DNA of 64,000 nt from Marinobacter antarcticus (GTDB lineage Bacteria; Pseudomonadota; Gammaproteobacteria; Pseudomonadales; Oleiphilaceae), in the NCBI RefSeq assembly GCF_900142385.1, contig NZ_FRAQ01000003.1, forward strand, positions 186,001 through 250,000, read 5' to 3'. Of this stretch, positions 19,933 through 30,375 are shown piece by piece (within the stretch, counting starts at the first letter, position 1; each line of letters starts with the position of its first letter). Made by a program: the position numbers and the translations under genes. Below the pieces are notes generated by a model. It was not told where the DNA came from and did no database searches. It saw only the letters and a program-made list of their open reading frames with translations.

Positions 19933-22578
19933 GTGACTGAGTTGCACCCTGATCTTCGTGAAAATGTCCGTATGCTGGGCGAACTGCTGGGGCAGAGTAT
20001 CCTGCGCCATCCCGGCCGTGACTGTTTTGAACTTATTGAGGAAATCCGGGCTGCCGCCAAATCCGATCGCCGGCAGGAAAGCGGCTCCGGCCAGCGCCTG
20101 GTCAACCTTCTCGGCAAGTTAAGCGATGATGAGCTGTTGCCGGTCACCAGGGCGTTTAACCAGTTTCTTAACCTTGCGAACCTTGCCGAGCAATATCACG
20201 GTATTCGCCGCAAACGCGATCATCAATCTGACCTTATGGTGGAGCCGGTTGCAGGCGTTTTCGAACGTTTGAAAAACAGCGGTGTCAGCCCCGAAGCACT
20301 TCATAAATGCGTGGCGGATCTGCGTGTCGAGTTCGTACTGACAGCGCACCCTACGGAGGTTGCGCGTCGCACTCTGATCATGAAATACGATGAAATGTCG
20401 GAATGCCTTGCAGGTCTTGATCACGATGACCTGTCGACTGCTGAGAGAGATGGGATTGTAGGGCGTCTGTCCCGACTAGTGGCAGAGGCCTGGCACACGG
20501 ATGAAATCCGGCATGAACGCCCCACCGCAGTTGATGAAGCCAAATGGGGGTTCGCAGTCATCGAAAACAGCCTTTGGCAGGCTCTGCCGCGGTTTCTTGA
20601 GAACCTTGATACATCGCTGCAGGAAGCAACAGGGAGAGGCTTGCCGTTGCAGGCATCACCCGTCCGGATTGCCTCTTGGATGGGTGGAGACCGGGATGGC
20701 AATCCCAATGTCACGCATCAGGTGACCCGCAAGGTTTTCGTGTTGGGTCGCTGGATGGCAGCGGATCTCTTTCTCCGGGATATCCAGTCGTTGCGGGCAG
20801 AGCTTTCCATGTGGCAGGCGAGTGATGAGCTGCGTGGTCTGGCGGGCGATTCGCGAGAGCCTTATCGGTATGTACTGGCCGAGCTCCGGGACCGGCTGAT
20901 CAAAACGCGGGACTGGGCCGAGGCCAGCGTCAGCGGTGAATCTGCAGATACCAGCGGTATCCTTTTCGAAAACGAAGACCTGACGGCGCCGTTGGAGCTG
21001 TGTTATCGCTCAATGGTTGAGTGCGGGCTTGAGCACATTGCCAAAGGCGCGTTGCTGGACACTATTCGCCGGGCCCACACCTTTGGTCTGCCTCTGATTC
21101 GTCTGGATATTCGCCAGGAGGCGACGCGTCACGCCGAGGCCGTTGCCGAGATGGTGGAGTACCTTGGCCTGGGAGACTACTTGTCCTGGACTGAAAACGA
21201 ACGTCAGGCATTTCTGGTGCGCGAGCTTCAGGGGCGTCGCCCGCTGGTTCCCCGGAACTGGGAGCCGTCCGCTCCGGTGCGAGAGGTGCTGGATACCTGT
21301 GAAGTGGTTGCGCAGCAAACACCTGAAGCTCTGGGCTCCTATGTTATCTCAATGGCCAGCAAGCCATCTGATGTGCTCAGCGTTATCCTGCTTCTCCGTG
21401 AGTCGGGCATTAAATTCCCTATGCGGGTAGTTCCTTTGTTTGAAACACTGGACGACCTACGCGGCGCACCCGACAGTATGGCGGCGCTGTACGAGGTGGA
21501 GTGGTACCGGGATTACTGTCAGGGCCGGCAGGAAGTCATGATTGGTTATTCGGATTCGTCCAAGGATGCCGGCCAGCTTATGGCGGCCTGGGCTCAGTAT
21601 CAGGCACAGGAAAAACTCACCCAGGTCGCGAGTCAGTATGGCGTTCATCTGACCCTGTTTCACGGCCGAGGGGGAACCGTTGGTCGGGGCGGTGGACCTG
21701 CTAATCGAGCAATTCTGTCCCAGCCTCCCGGCTCGGTGAACGGCAGCTTTCGCATTACTGAACAAGGCGAAATGATCCGCTTCAAGTTTGGTTTGCCCCA
21801 GCTGGCCGTGCAAAGCCTGACGCTCTACACCACCGCGGTGATTGAAGCGACTCTGGCGCCGCCACCCGAGCCTGAAGACAAATGGCGTGACACCATGGAC
21901 TGGCTGACGGAACGTTCCCTCAAGGCCTACCGAGAAGTGGTTCGGGAAAACCCGGATTTCGTACCTTATTTTCGTCAGGTGACCCCGGAGCAGGCGCTGG
22001 GAAAACTGGCATTGGGCAGTCGGCCAGCGCGGCGCAAGGCTTCTGGTGGTGTAGAAAGCCTGAGGGCAATACCCTGGATTTTCGCCTGGACGCAGATGCG
22101 GCTGATGCTGCCCAGCTGGCTTGGCAGTGATGTCGCGCTTGAAGACGCAGCCAGGGAAGGACGGCTCCCGGTTTTACGCGAGATGATGCAGGGCTGGCCA
22201 TTTTTCCGGACTTATGTCGACATGCTTGAAATGGTATTGGCGAAAGCGGATTTGCGTATTGCGGATTATTACGAAAAGACCCTGCTGGACGACGATGGGC
22301 TGAAAGAGCTCGGGGCCAGTCTGCGCAAGCGTCTTGAGGGCTGCGTTCAGCGCCTTCTGGAGCTCAAGGAACAAAGTGAATTGCTGGAGGGTGAGCCGGC
22401 TTTCGCCCACTCAATGCGCGTACGCAACCCCTACACAGACCCCTTGCATTATCTTCAGGCGGAGCTGCTAAAGCGTGATCGTGAAAGCGAAGGCAAGGGC
22501 GAGGTGCCGGAGCTGGTAGAGCGCGCGCTTAAGGTTACAATGGCGGGAATTGCTGCCGGGATGCGTAACACCGGTTAA
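19933..22578 (+). CDS. ppc: phosphoenolpyruvate carboxylase
   Basis: Anaplerotic enzyme making oxaloacetate from PEP and bicarbonate. About 881 residues. Recognised motifs: TAHPTEVARRTL (catalytic His), MGGDRDGNPNVTHQ, LFHGRGGTVGRGGGP (glycine loop), IPWIFAWTQMRLMLP, and a C-terminus ending GMRNTG as in the family. I choose the GTG at 19933 (MTELHPDLRENV): AAAAGGAAG lies eight bases upstream, and that site would be inside the coding region if the TTG at 19903 were used. Confidence 0.95.
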   Translation: MTELHPDLRENVRMLGELLGQSILRHPGRDCFELIEEIRAAAKSDRRQESGSGQRLVNLLGKLSDDELLPVTRAFNQFLNLANLAEQYHGIRRKRDHQSDLMVEPVAGVFERLKNSGVSPEALHKCVADLRVEFVLTAHPTEVARRTLIMKYDEMSECLAGLDHDDLSTAERDGIVGRLSRLVAEAWHTDEIRHERPTAVDEAKWGFAVIENSLWQALPRFLENLDTSLQEATGRGLPLQASPVRIASWMGGDRDGNPNVTHQVTRKVFVLGRWMAADLFLRDIQSLRAELSMWQASDELRGLAGDSREPYRYVLAELRDRLIKTRDWAEASVSGESADTSGILFENEDLTAPLELCYRSMVECGLEHIAKGALLDTIRRAHTFGLPLIRLDIRQEATRHAEAVAEMVEYLGLGDYLSWTENERQAFLVRELQGRRPLVPRNWEPSAPVREVLDTCEVVAQQTPEALGSYVISMASKPSDVLSVILLLRESGIKFPMRVVPLFETLDDLRGAPDSMAALYEVEWYRDYCQGRQEVMIGYSDSSKDAGQLMAAWAQYQAQEKLTQVASQYGVHLTLFHGRGGTVGRGGGPANRAILSQPPGSVNGSFRITEQGEMIRFKFGLPQLAVQSLTLYTTAVIEATLAPPPEPEDKWRDTMDWLTERSLKAYREVVRENPDFVPYFRQVTPEQALGKLALGSRPARRKASGGVESLRAIPWIFAWTQMRLMLPSWLGSDVALEDAAREGRLPVLREMMQGWPFFRTYVDMLEMVLAKADLRIADYYEKTLLDDDGLKELGASLRKRLEGCVQRLLELKEQSELLEGEPAFAHSMRVRNPYTDPLHYLQAELLKRDRESEGKGEVPELVERALKVTMAGIAAGMRNTG

Positions 22579-22635
22579 GATGACCGGGAACGGATGAGGG
22601 GCATAGCCCCTGCCATGGACAACAGGAGTATTCTT

Positions 22636-24009
22636 GTGGCTCTTGCAGTGCGACTGGAGCGGTTTTTTGATCAACAGGGCATAGCCCACAAAGAACGATC
22701 TATTGATCAGGCTCCAAGCCTGGATGCGGCGGTGTCCGCTTTGGAACAATCCCGGGAGGACGTTATCAGGGCAACGCTGCTGATTGATATCAGCGGCATT
22801 GTGATGGTCGTTCACAGATACGACAGTGCGCTTGATGCAGAGGCCCTCCGGCAAATGACGGGCCGTCATCTGCAGCCACTCACGGCGCACCAGACCATGC
22901 GGCTGTTCAGCGACTGTGATCCCGGGTTCATTCCGCCGATTGGCAATGCGTACGATCTGCCGGTGTTGCTGGATGAGGGTATTGCCCGGGCCGAGCGGGT
23001 TTTGTTTTCCAGTGGCACAGATCATTCTCTGGTTGAAATGGACGGTCGCTCCCTGCGCTTGGCGATGGCCGGCTCGCGGGAAGGGCATCTGGCGATCCGC
23101 GGCCCGGGCGATGATGGTGCCCGGGAAGCACTGACATTGGCGGAAGTGGCCAGCAAGCTGAAAAAGCTGTACCGGTTACCACCCATGCCGGCACTGGCGC
23201 TGCGCATTCTGCGACTGACTTCCAATACCGAGGCGACTGCCCGGGAGCTGTCGGAGCTCATAGAATTCGATCCAAGCCTGACCGCGCAGGTCATGCGTTA
23301 TGCACGCTCGGCGCTGTTCCACTATCCGGGCCAGATTAATTCTGTCCAGGAGGCGGTAACCCGGGTTCTGGGCTTTGATCGTGTTGCACATGTTGCTCTG
23401 GGTATTGCCTCTGTGCGCGCGTTCGATGTACCCAGGGCCGGCATATTGGGCATGGATAATTTCTGGCGCCATTCACTATACTGTGCCTTCCTTTGCCAGC
23501 TTCTGGCTCCGCGCTGCGGTGGAGACAAAGGCCTTGCATACTTGTGTGGCTTGCTGCATAACTTTGGTTTGCTGCTGGTGGGCCATCTGTTTCCTGTCGA
23601 ATTTAAAGAGCTTAACCGGCTGCGGGAAGCCAACCCCGACGCCAGCATGCAATCGCTTGAACAGCAGGTATTTGGCCAGGGCAGCGAGCAGGAAATTATT
23701 GCCGTTGGGCACGGTGCCATTGGTGGTATTCTGCACCGGTTATGGGAGTTGCCTGATCCTGTTGTCAAAGCAGCCGGTGTCCATCAGCAGCCGGGTTACC
23801 AGGGTGAGCATGAGAACTATGTGATGATGGTTCAGCTAGCCAATGCACTGTTAAAGGATCGGGGTATCGGCGATGAGTTTAACCCTGATGATGTTCCGGC
23901 ACTGCTGCAAGGGTTAGAGCTGGAGCCGTCAGTCGTAGGTGAGCTGATGACTGAAATCGATCAGGTTGCCCCGGAACTGGATGCGCTTGCATCGTCACTG
24001 ATCAACTGA
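22636..24009 (+). CDS. YbaK-like domain fused to HDOD domain
   Basis: Signalling-type protein of about 457 residues with an uncommon pair of domains. The N-terminal 150 residues resemble the YbaK/prolyl-tRNA deacylase fold (IVMVVHRYDSALD, MRLFSDCDPGFIPPIG, AYDLPVLLDEGI). The C-terminal half is an HDOD domain starting near LYRLPPMPALALRILRL, with FDPSLTAQVMRYA, GLLHNFGLLLVGHLF and an AVGHGAIGGILHRLWELPD segment. The deacylase catalytic residues cannot be confirmed by eye. AGGAG is seven bases before the GTG at 22636; in-frame ATGs at 22594 and 22615 are possible but lie upstream of that site. It sits between ppc and adk. Confidence 0.75.
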   Translation: MALAVRLERFFDQQGIAHKERSIDQAPSLDAAVSALEQSREDVIRATLLIDISGIVMVVHRYDSALDAEALRQMTGRHLQPLTAHQTMRLFSDCDPGFIPPIGNAYDLPVLLDEGIARAERVLFSSGTDHSLVEMDGRSLRLAMAGSREGHLAIRGPGDDGAREALTLAEVASKLKKLYRLPPMPALALRILRLTSNTEATARELSELIEFDPSLTAQVMRYARSALFHYPGQINSVQEAVTRVLGFDRVAHVALGIASVRAFDVPRAGILGMDNFWRHSLYCAFLCQLLAPRCGGDKGLAYLCGLLHNFGLLLVGHLFPVEFKELNRLREANPDASMQSLEQQVFGQGSEQEIIAVGHGAIGGILHRLWELPDPVVKAAGVHQQPGYQGEHENYVMMVQLANALLKDRGIGDEFNPDDVPALLQGLELEPSVVGELMTEIDQVAPELDALASSLIN

Positions 24010-24091
24010 CCGCGACGTTCCCGGTTTCTGTTGCAAGTCCGTTTTCTGAAGATGATACGGAGGTCGACTTTCTCTGGGATGCCTGACTTCG

Positions 24092-24187
24092 TATAATGCG
24101 CCATTGCCGAATCCGGTTGACACCTGTTCCGAAGGGAGAGGTTGTCGCAAAGGCACAGGTTTTTGCCGCAACTTTTCAAACTATAAT
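24092..24187 (+). promoter_or_regulatory. two TATAAT boxes upstream of adk
   Basis: Perfect TATAAT hexamers at 24092-24097 and 24182-24187, ahead of the adk ATG at 24211. Neither has a good -35 at 16-18 bases. The second would give a leader of about 17 bases including GGGAGC. Confidence 0.35.
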
Positions 24188-24189
24188 GA

Positions 24190-24864
<675 letters not shown>

Positions 24865-24897
24865 TCCACTGACGTTCTATCGAGGCCACTCACGCCT

Positions 24898-25596
24898 GTG
24901 AAACTTTTGGCACTGGACACCTCCTCAGAGGGTTGCTCTGTAGCCCTTTTTGTTGATGGAGAAGTTATCGAGAAGTTTGAGGTTGCTCCCAGAGGCCATA
25001 CTCGCCTGCTGATGCCGATGATTCGGGAGTTGTTGGCGGAGCAAGACCTTAACCCATCAAATCTTGATGCACTGGCTTTTGCCTGTGGCCCCGGGTCATT
25101 TACCGGAGTTCGTATCGCCACGGGCGTGGTTCAGGGGCTGGCGTGGGGGCTTGATCTCCCGGTTGTTTCTGTTTCTTCTCTGGAGACGGTTGCTCTGGGG
25201 GCTATTGAAGCCTTGCAGGTAAACGAGGGGGATGGTGTTGCTGTCGCTTTTGATGCCCGTATGAGTGAGCTTTACTGGGGTTGTTTCCGCAATCGTTCTG
25301 GCCTGCCGGAGCTACTCGGCGAGGAGCGGGTTTGTCTGCCTTCCAGGGTTATTCTGGAGCCTGGTATTGCAAACTGGGCTGGTGCAGGTCAGGGCTGGGC
25401 TTTTCGTGACGGCATGCCTGACGCCGTATCAGGCCGAATTAACTCTGTGGATGAAGCTCTTATCCCGCGGGCAAGCTGGGTTGCGCGTCTGGCCGCTGTG
25501 AAGTTCAGCCAGGGCTGGGCTGTGTCGGCAGAGCAGGCGCAACCGGTATACATCCGGGATGAAGTTACCTGGAAGAAGCTACCGGGCCGCGAGTAG
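24898..25596 (+). CDS. tsaB: tRNA threonylcarbamoyladenosine biosynthesis protein TsaB
   Basis: Partner of TsaD in making the t6A37 modification of ANN-decoding tRNAs. 232 residues, starting at a GTG (MKLLALDTSSEGCSVAL). The ASKHA-fold motif FACGPGSFTGVRIATGVVQGL near 62-81 identifies it. AdkA-tsaB proximity is as in Pseudomonas. It lacks the metal-binding histidines of TsaD, as expected for TsaB. Confidence 0.94.
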   Translation: MKLLALDTSSEGCSVALFVDGEVIEKFEVAPRGHTRLLMPMIRELLAEQDLNPSNLDALAFACGPGSFTGVRIATGVVQGLAWGLDLPVVSVSSLETVALGAIEALQVNEGDGVAVAFDARMSELYWGCFRNRSGLPELLGEERVCLPSRVILEPGIANWAGAGQGWAFRDGMPDAVSGRINSVDEALIPRASWVARLAAVKFSQGWAVSAEQAQPVYIRDEVTWKKLPGRE

Positions 25597-25674
25597 GTCT
25601 TTTAATCGGCGCGGACTTCTTCCATACTTCAACAAAGCATAATTATTTCTTTCCGAGCGAGTGGTACCCTGACG

Positions 25675-26034
25675 ATGATTGGTGGTATTAATCCAGGTAG
25701 TACACTTTCCTATCAGTCGGGCTCTAACAGCCCCTTGCGGGAGCGTAGTGATGCTGCCCGTTCCCCTGCATCTGCTCCCGAAAAGACAGCCGAAACAGCC
25801 CGCCGTGATCTCGCAGACAGCCCACGCTCACCAGCGTCAGAGCGAAGCGTCAGTGACAGCCCGGAACGTCGTGTAGAGGCTCGCCGCGCGTCTGAGGATG
25901 CGCGCCTGGAGCGCTTTCGGGCAGATGAGGTTCCACTTCCTGCGGCCCGGGCATTGTCTACCTTTGCCAGCGTTGCTGCAGCGGGACAGGAATCTGGTGG
26001 CACAGTGCTCGCCGGAATCGATATTCTGGTCTGA
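25675..26034 (+). CDS. small low-complexity hypothetical protein
   Basis: 119 residues of unknown function. The middle (about 20-85) is a Ser/Arg/Ala/Glu-rich disordered stretch with repeated SP and RR pairs; the end ([20 protein letters not shown]...ILV) looks helical. The stop overlaps the rsmJ ATG by one base (TGATG), suggesting coupled translation. A similarly placed uncharacterised gene lies near tsaB in Pseudomonas. No signal peptide or TM segment is visible. Confidence 0.65.
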   Translation: MIGGINPGSTLSYQSGSNSPLRERSDAARSPASAPEKTAETARRDLADSPRSPASERSVSDSPERRVEARRASEDARLERFRADEVPLPAARALSTFASVAAAGQESGGTVLAGIDILV

Positions 26035-26918
26035 TGTCGCGCTCCAAAGCTTCGAACGCGTCCTCCACAAACGAAACCATTCCGCTGGCAATTGCCAGGA
26101 GTCCGCTTGGTGATGATCATCAGGCCCTGTCCCTCAGTATTGATCTTTCCTTGCCTTATCTGGGCGTTGTGCGCCCGAAAGACGTGCGAAATGCCAGTGC
26201 TTTGCTGTTTCTGGATGAAAGCGGCTTGTGCCTTCAGGTGGCTGGGAAAGGCGCTCCTGGTCCGGTGAGGGCAGAGTTTGTAACCGGCAAGATGGGATAC
26301 CGTCGTGAGCATGGTGGTGGCTCAGGCCAGCTTGTAGCGCGTGCCGTAGGCTTGCAGAAAACAAAGGTCGGCCTGCATGTTCTGGATGCCACAGCAGGCC
26401 TCGGGCAGGATGCTTTTGTGCTTGCCAGTTTGGGGTGTCGGGTGAGCCTGTTTGAACGTAACCCGGTGATTCATGCGCTGCTCGCGGATGGGCTGGCGCG
26501 GGCAGCGCTGAATATGGATTGCGCTCCGATCATCGCCCGGATGACACTCCAGCCCGGTAGCAGTATTGATTGGCTGCGCAGTGCCGCTGAAAGCGCCATA
26601 GAGAGTGCCGCTGATGACGCGAGTTCCGACCAGCAAGCAGCGGCTGATGTGGTTTATCTCGACCCCATGTTCCCCCACAGGGAAAAATCGGCGCTGGTAA
26701 AGAAAGAAATGCAGGTGTTCCGAACCGTCGTAGGGGATGATGACGATTCAGAAGTGCTGCTGGAGGCTGCATTGGCTGCAGCCAGATACCGGGTTGTGGT
26801 GAAGCGCCCACGCAAGGCCCTGGCGATCAGCGGGCCGGAGCCAGGTACTCGGGTAGAGGGTAAGAGCAGCCGCTACGATATCTACCCAATCCGCGCACTG
26901 CCCTCTCGCCAGGCGTAA
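26034..26918 (+). CDS. rsmJ: 16S rRNA (guanine-1516-N2)-methyltransferase RsmJ
   Basis: SAM-dependent rRNA methyltransferase (YhiQ family). 294 residues. SAM motif I is [18 protein letters not shown], followed by [18 protein letters not shown], and the catalytic-loop segment is [21 protein letters not shown], which is diagnostic. The C-terminus VVVKRPRKA fits. Convergent with plsB with 22 bases between them. Confidence 0.92.
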   Translation: MSRSKASNASSTNETIPLAIARSPLGDDHQALSLSIDLSLPYLGVVRPKDVRNASALLFLDESGLCLQVAGKGAPGPVRAEFVTGKMGYRREHGGGSGQLVARAVGLQKTKVGLHVLDATAGLGQDAFVLASLGCRVSLFERNPVIHALLADGLARAALNMDCAPIIARMTLQPGSSIDWLRSAAESAIESAADDASSDQQAAADVVYLDPMFPHREKSALVKKEMQVFRTVVGDDDDSEVLLEAALAAARYRVVVKRPRKALAISGPEPGTRVEGKSSRYDIYPIRALPSRQA

Positions 26919-26940
26919 GTTTGCCGGGCTTCTACTCTCC

Positions 26941-29409
26941 TCAGACGCCTAACATGGTCACTTGCTGAATAGCTTGGCGCTTCTCCACGCTCAGCACCAG
27001 CCGGGCATCGTCCGCCACCTCATCCAGCCCTTCGCCATAACAGAGCAGCCCGTTGTCATCGGTGGTGATAACGCCGTTTTTCTGCATGTTGGCGATAAAG
27101 TTACGGAACAGGCTCTTGTCAAAAAACTCAGGCGCATTCAGCCCGAACAGTATGGACATGCGCTCGGCCAGCAGCGTGCTCTGTTCTTCCAGTTCCATTG
27201 CGGTGATCTTGGCGGGACCATACTTGCGCAGGATGCCCAAAACGATGTGGTAACGCTCTACGGTCTGGATGATGAATCGTGACAGTACCTTCAGGCGCAA
27301 CATGGCTTCGGTACCTTCTTCCGGGTGTGCGATTCTTTCGTTGTCCAGGGTTACCAGCAGGCCCTGATCTACCAGAACATCAATCCACTGGTTGATCACA
27401 GCTTCCGCTTCGCCGGGCGGGTATTTCAGGAACAGCTCCGATTGCAAGTAGGGGTAGGCTACGCTGGCCAGATAAACGATCTTGTCCCGGGCCAGGGAGC
27501 TCTTGTTCTCAAACAGGCTGGCCACCAGCGACGGCAATGCGAAAAGATGCTGAATGTTGTTACGGTAGTAGGTTGCCAGAATGGCATTGCTGCCTTCCAG
27601 CCCGATAATGTCTCCCAGTTTCTGGGGCTGGCGCGAGATCAGCCCCATGGACTCACAGTAGGCAACCCAGTCTTTGCCAGTGCCTTCTGGCAAGGTTACG
27701 GTTTCGGCGTAAGGGTAGGCTTTCAGAAGATCCGCATATTGGTCAGCCAGGCGGATAAGCTGGCCCTCATCCATAGCCAGCCTTTCGGCGCCAAGCAGCA
27801 CGGTTGCGATCATGCCTACGGGATTAACGGCAACAGCGGCGTTGATGTTGGAGGCGACACGCAGAGACAACTCGGAGACTGCGTTGTTAAGCCAGGCCGG
27901 GCGGTATTCAGAATCGTAGGCTTCATCCCGCCAGCTGCCATGAACATCGTCCAGAACTTCAGAAAGGTGTATGGCTTCACCAAAATTAACCGCAACCCGC
28001 CCAAAGGAATTGCTCAGTTTGCGAGCTGTTTTGGCAAGACCGAACACACTTTCCTTTTGTTTTTTCTTGCCTCTGAGTTCGCCGAGGTAAGAGCGCCCTT
28101 CCATGACTTTTTCATATCCGATGTATACAGGTACAAACACAATCGGTTTGTGATGATCACGCAGAAAACTGCGCACCGTCATGGAGAGCATGCCCGGGCG
28201 CGGCTGCAACATCCGCCCGGTGCGGCTGCGGCCGCCTTCTACAAAATACTCAACCGAGTAGCCACGGGAAAACATGACATGCAGGTATTCATTGAAAACC
28301 GTGGCGTACAGCGGGTTGTCGCGGAAGCTGCGACGCATGAAAAAAGCGCCGCACCGGCGCAGAATCGGCCCTACGATCGGCATGTTCAGGTTGATGCCGG
28401 CAGCTATATGCGGTGGCATCAGGCCGTTTTTGTAGAGCACGTAAGACAGCAGCAGGTAATCGATGTGGGAGCGGTGACACGGCACGTAAACCACAGCGTT
28501 ATTCTGCGCGCTTTCCTTCACCACGCGGATGTTGTTAACGGTAATGCCTTTATAAATACGGTTCCATAGCCAGGCGAGCACCACCTCAAGAACGCGGATA
28601 GTGACGATGGACATATTGGCGGCAATTTCATCGGCGTATTTGTAGGCCCGGGCACGTACCTTCTCTGGCGCAATGTCTTCTTTGGCCGCGGCTGTGTTGA
28701 TAGCATCTTTCACCGACTGGGTTCTCAGCAGGCCCTGTACGAGGGTTCTGCGGTGAGACAGGTCCGGGCCCAGAACGGCTTGCCGCACCTTGCGAAAATG
28801 GGTACGCAGAATACGTGCGAGTTTGCGGTTGGCGCGCTCTTCGCTATGGCGATACTCGTCGATAACCTGCTTCAGAGAGAGCGGCTTGTTGAACTGCACG
28901 TAGGTATTGCGGCCGTGTACCAGAATAATCAGAAATTTCTGCAGCCGGCCGGCAACAGACCAGGTGTCTGATAGAAGCAGTTTTACCAGAGACTTTTCTT
29001 TATCCGGCGAGCGCCCCCAGAACAGGGATACCGGAACAATCTGAACATCCTGCTCAGGATTCTCAAGGCCATAGCGCACCAGAGCCTGGAATTCGGCGGT
29101 AGGAACCGGTGGCTGGCGTTTACGGAACAGGCCGCCAATACGCTGATAGAGGAAAAAAAACGAATGTGAAGGGCCGTTCTTCACTGGAAGCGATGTGGTT
29201 GCGCCCGGCAGTTGCGCTCGTATCACTTCTTGTTCAAGCACCAGACGGCTCGATAGGGAGCTATACTGCAGCACGTAACAAACCGGCCTTTCAGACGACA
29301 GCCCCAGAGCATCGGCGCTGTTTCCGCTGACATCTGTCCGAACCCATAAAAACAGTATTTTCCGGAAAAAGGTCAGAATCAGGCTTCGAATACCCTGGTA
29401 CAGGCGCAT
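26941..29409 (-). CDS. plsB: glycerol-3-phosphate 1-O-acyltransferase
   Basis: Inner-membrane enzyme for the first acylation in phospholipid synthesis. About 822 residues from the ATG at 29407-29409 (MRLYQGIRSLILTFF), with GGAGAG just upstream; the frame is open to 29532 but those 41 residues look unrelated. The acyltransferase HX4D box is CHRSHIDYLLLS near 311-316, followed by GAFFMRRSF, YFVEGGRSRTGRML and IVFVPVYIGYEKV. The long C-terminal region is characteristic of PlsB and not PlsC. Divergent from nudC. Confidence 0.95.
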   Translation of the reverse strand: MRLYQGIRSLILTFFRKILFLWVRTDVSGNSADALGLSSERPVCYVLQYSSLSSRLVLEQEVIRAQLPGATTSLPVKNGPSHSFFFLYQRIGGLFRKRQPPVPTAEFQALVRYGLENPEQDVQIVPVSLFWGRSPDKEKSLVKLLLSDTWSVAGRLQKFLIILVHGRNTYVQFNKPLSLKQVIDEYRHSEERANRKLARILRTHFRKVRQAVLGPDLSHRRTLVQGLLRTQSVKDAINTAAAKEDIAPEKVRARAYKYADEIAANMSIVTIRVLEVVLAWLWNRIYKGITVNNIRVVKESAQNNAVVYVPCHRSHIDYLLLSYVLYKNGLMPPHIAAGINLNMPIVGPILRRCGAFFMRRSFRDNPLYATVFNEYLHVMFSRGYSVEYFVEGGRSRTGRMLQPRPGMLSMTVRSFLRDHHKPIVFVPVYIGYEKVMEGRSYLGELRGKKKQKESVFGLAKTARKLSNSFGRVAVNFGEAIHLSEVLDDVHGSWRDEAYDSEYRPAWLNNAVSELSLRVASNINAAVAVNPVGMIATVLLGAERLAMDEGQLIRLADQYADLLKAYPYAETVTLPEGTGKDWVAYCESMGLISRQPQKLGDIIGLEGSNAILATYYRNNIQHLFALPSLVASLFENKSSLARDKIVYLASVAYPYLQSELFLKYPPGEAEAVINQWIDVLVDQGLLVTLDNERIAHPEEGTEAMLRLKVLSRFIIQTVERYHIVLGILRKYGPAKITAMELEEQSTLLAERMSILFGLNAPEFFDKSLFRNFIANMQKNGVITTDDNGLLCYGEGLDEVADDARLVLSVEKRQAIQQVTMLGV

Positions 29410-29541
29410 AAAATGTCTCTCCGATGAAAAACAGGCGCCAAGTTTACTTGGTTGCGTACGGGCCGGAAAGTCACTGCTGCACTCTTGGTGGTCCTGGCTC
29501 TGTGATACATTCCTGTTTGGCCCGTTTATCACGAAGGTGCG

Positions 29542-30375
29542 ATGCAGATGGCGACATCAACGATTCAGTGGAGTCCCGGCTGGACCACGAAGGCTCCCGA
29601 GCGGGGCGATCTTGTGCTGGCGCTCTCGGGGTCCGGTGTCTTCAAACCGGAAGATGGCTGGCTGCAAGCGCTGGAAAACATTCCCGGCAATCCCGGAAAC
29701 GCAGGTTTTGTATCGCTGGGAAGCGCCGACGGCCGCCCGGTTTTTGTGACGGAAGTGTCGGAATCTGTGGTCGCAGGCGGTGAAGTTGTTCCGTTGCGTG
29801 ATGCGCTGATGATGATCAGCGATGCTCCGGCGGCTATGCTCAGTACCGGCTTTCAGGTGTGGCAGTGGTTTCAGGATCATCAATACTGTGGTCGCTGCGG
29901 TCGCGGAACCGGTTTTCATCCGCGGGAGCGGGCAAAGTGGTGCAGTAGCTGCAATATCCCGTGGTATCCGCGGCTTGCACCCTGCGTGATCGTGGTGATA
30001 CGCAAGCAGGATCGTTATCTTCTGGCAAAGTCCTCCCGGGTAAAACGTCATTTCTACAGCCTGATCGCGGGCTTTGTGGAGCCCGGTGAGAGCCTGGAAG
30101 GCGCAGTTGCCCGGGAGGTGAAAGAGGAAACCGGCCTGGACGTAACCAATATTCGCTATCAAGCGTCCGAGCCCTGGCCATTTCCGCATCAGTTGATGGC
30201 AGGATTTTTTGCAGATTATGCCGGCGGCGAGCTGATTCTCCAGGAAGATGAACTGTCGGATGCTGGCTGGTTTTTGCCTGACAGCAGGCCCCCGGTGCCC
30301 CCGGAAACCACCATTTCCGGGCGCCTGATACGTGACATGGAAAGAATGATTTCCGAGGGAGGTGCCGGGTCTTGA
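29542..30375 (+). CDS. nudC: NADH pyrophosphatase / mRNA decapping Nudix hydrolase
   Basis: Cleaves NADH, and NAD caps on RNA in E. coli, to NMN(H) and AMP. 277 residues. A four-cysteine zinc ribbon (CGRCGRG...WCSSC) is at about 116-135, and the Nudix box GFVEPGESLEGAVAREVKEE starts near 177, followed by the NudC hallmark SEPWPFPHQLM. The first ATG at 29542 and a second at 29548 are both possible. Overlaps murI by four bases (TTGA). Confidence 0.94.
   Translation: MQMATSTIQWSPGWTTKAPERGDLVLALSGSGVFKPEDGWLQALENIPGNPGNAGFVSLGSADGRPVFVTEVSESVVAGGEVVPLRDALMMISDAPAAMLSTGFQVWQWFQDHQYCGRCGRGTGFHPRERAKWCSSCNIPWYPRLAPCVIVVIRKQDRYLLAKSSRVKRHFYSLIAGFVEPGESLEGAVAREVKEETGLDVTNIRYQASEPWPFPHQLMAGFFADYAGGELILQEDELSDAGWFLPDSRPPVPPETTISGRLIRDMERMISEGGAGS

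Noticed and set aside
27325..28569. 414-residue plus-strand open frame
   Set aside because: It is antisense to plsB, lacks any recognised motif and has no ribosome site; the plsB reading explains the codon pattern.
29410..29532. 41-residue N-terminal extension of PlsB
   Set aside because: No similarity to the family N-terminus; GGAGAG supports the start at 29409.
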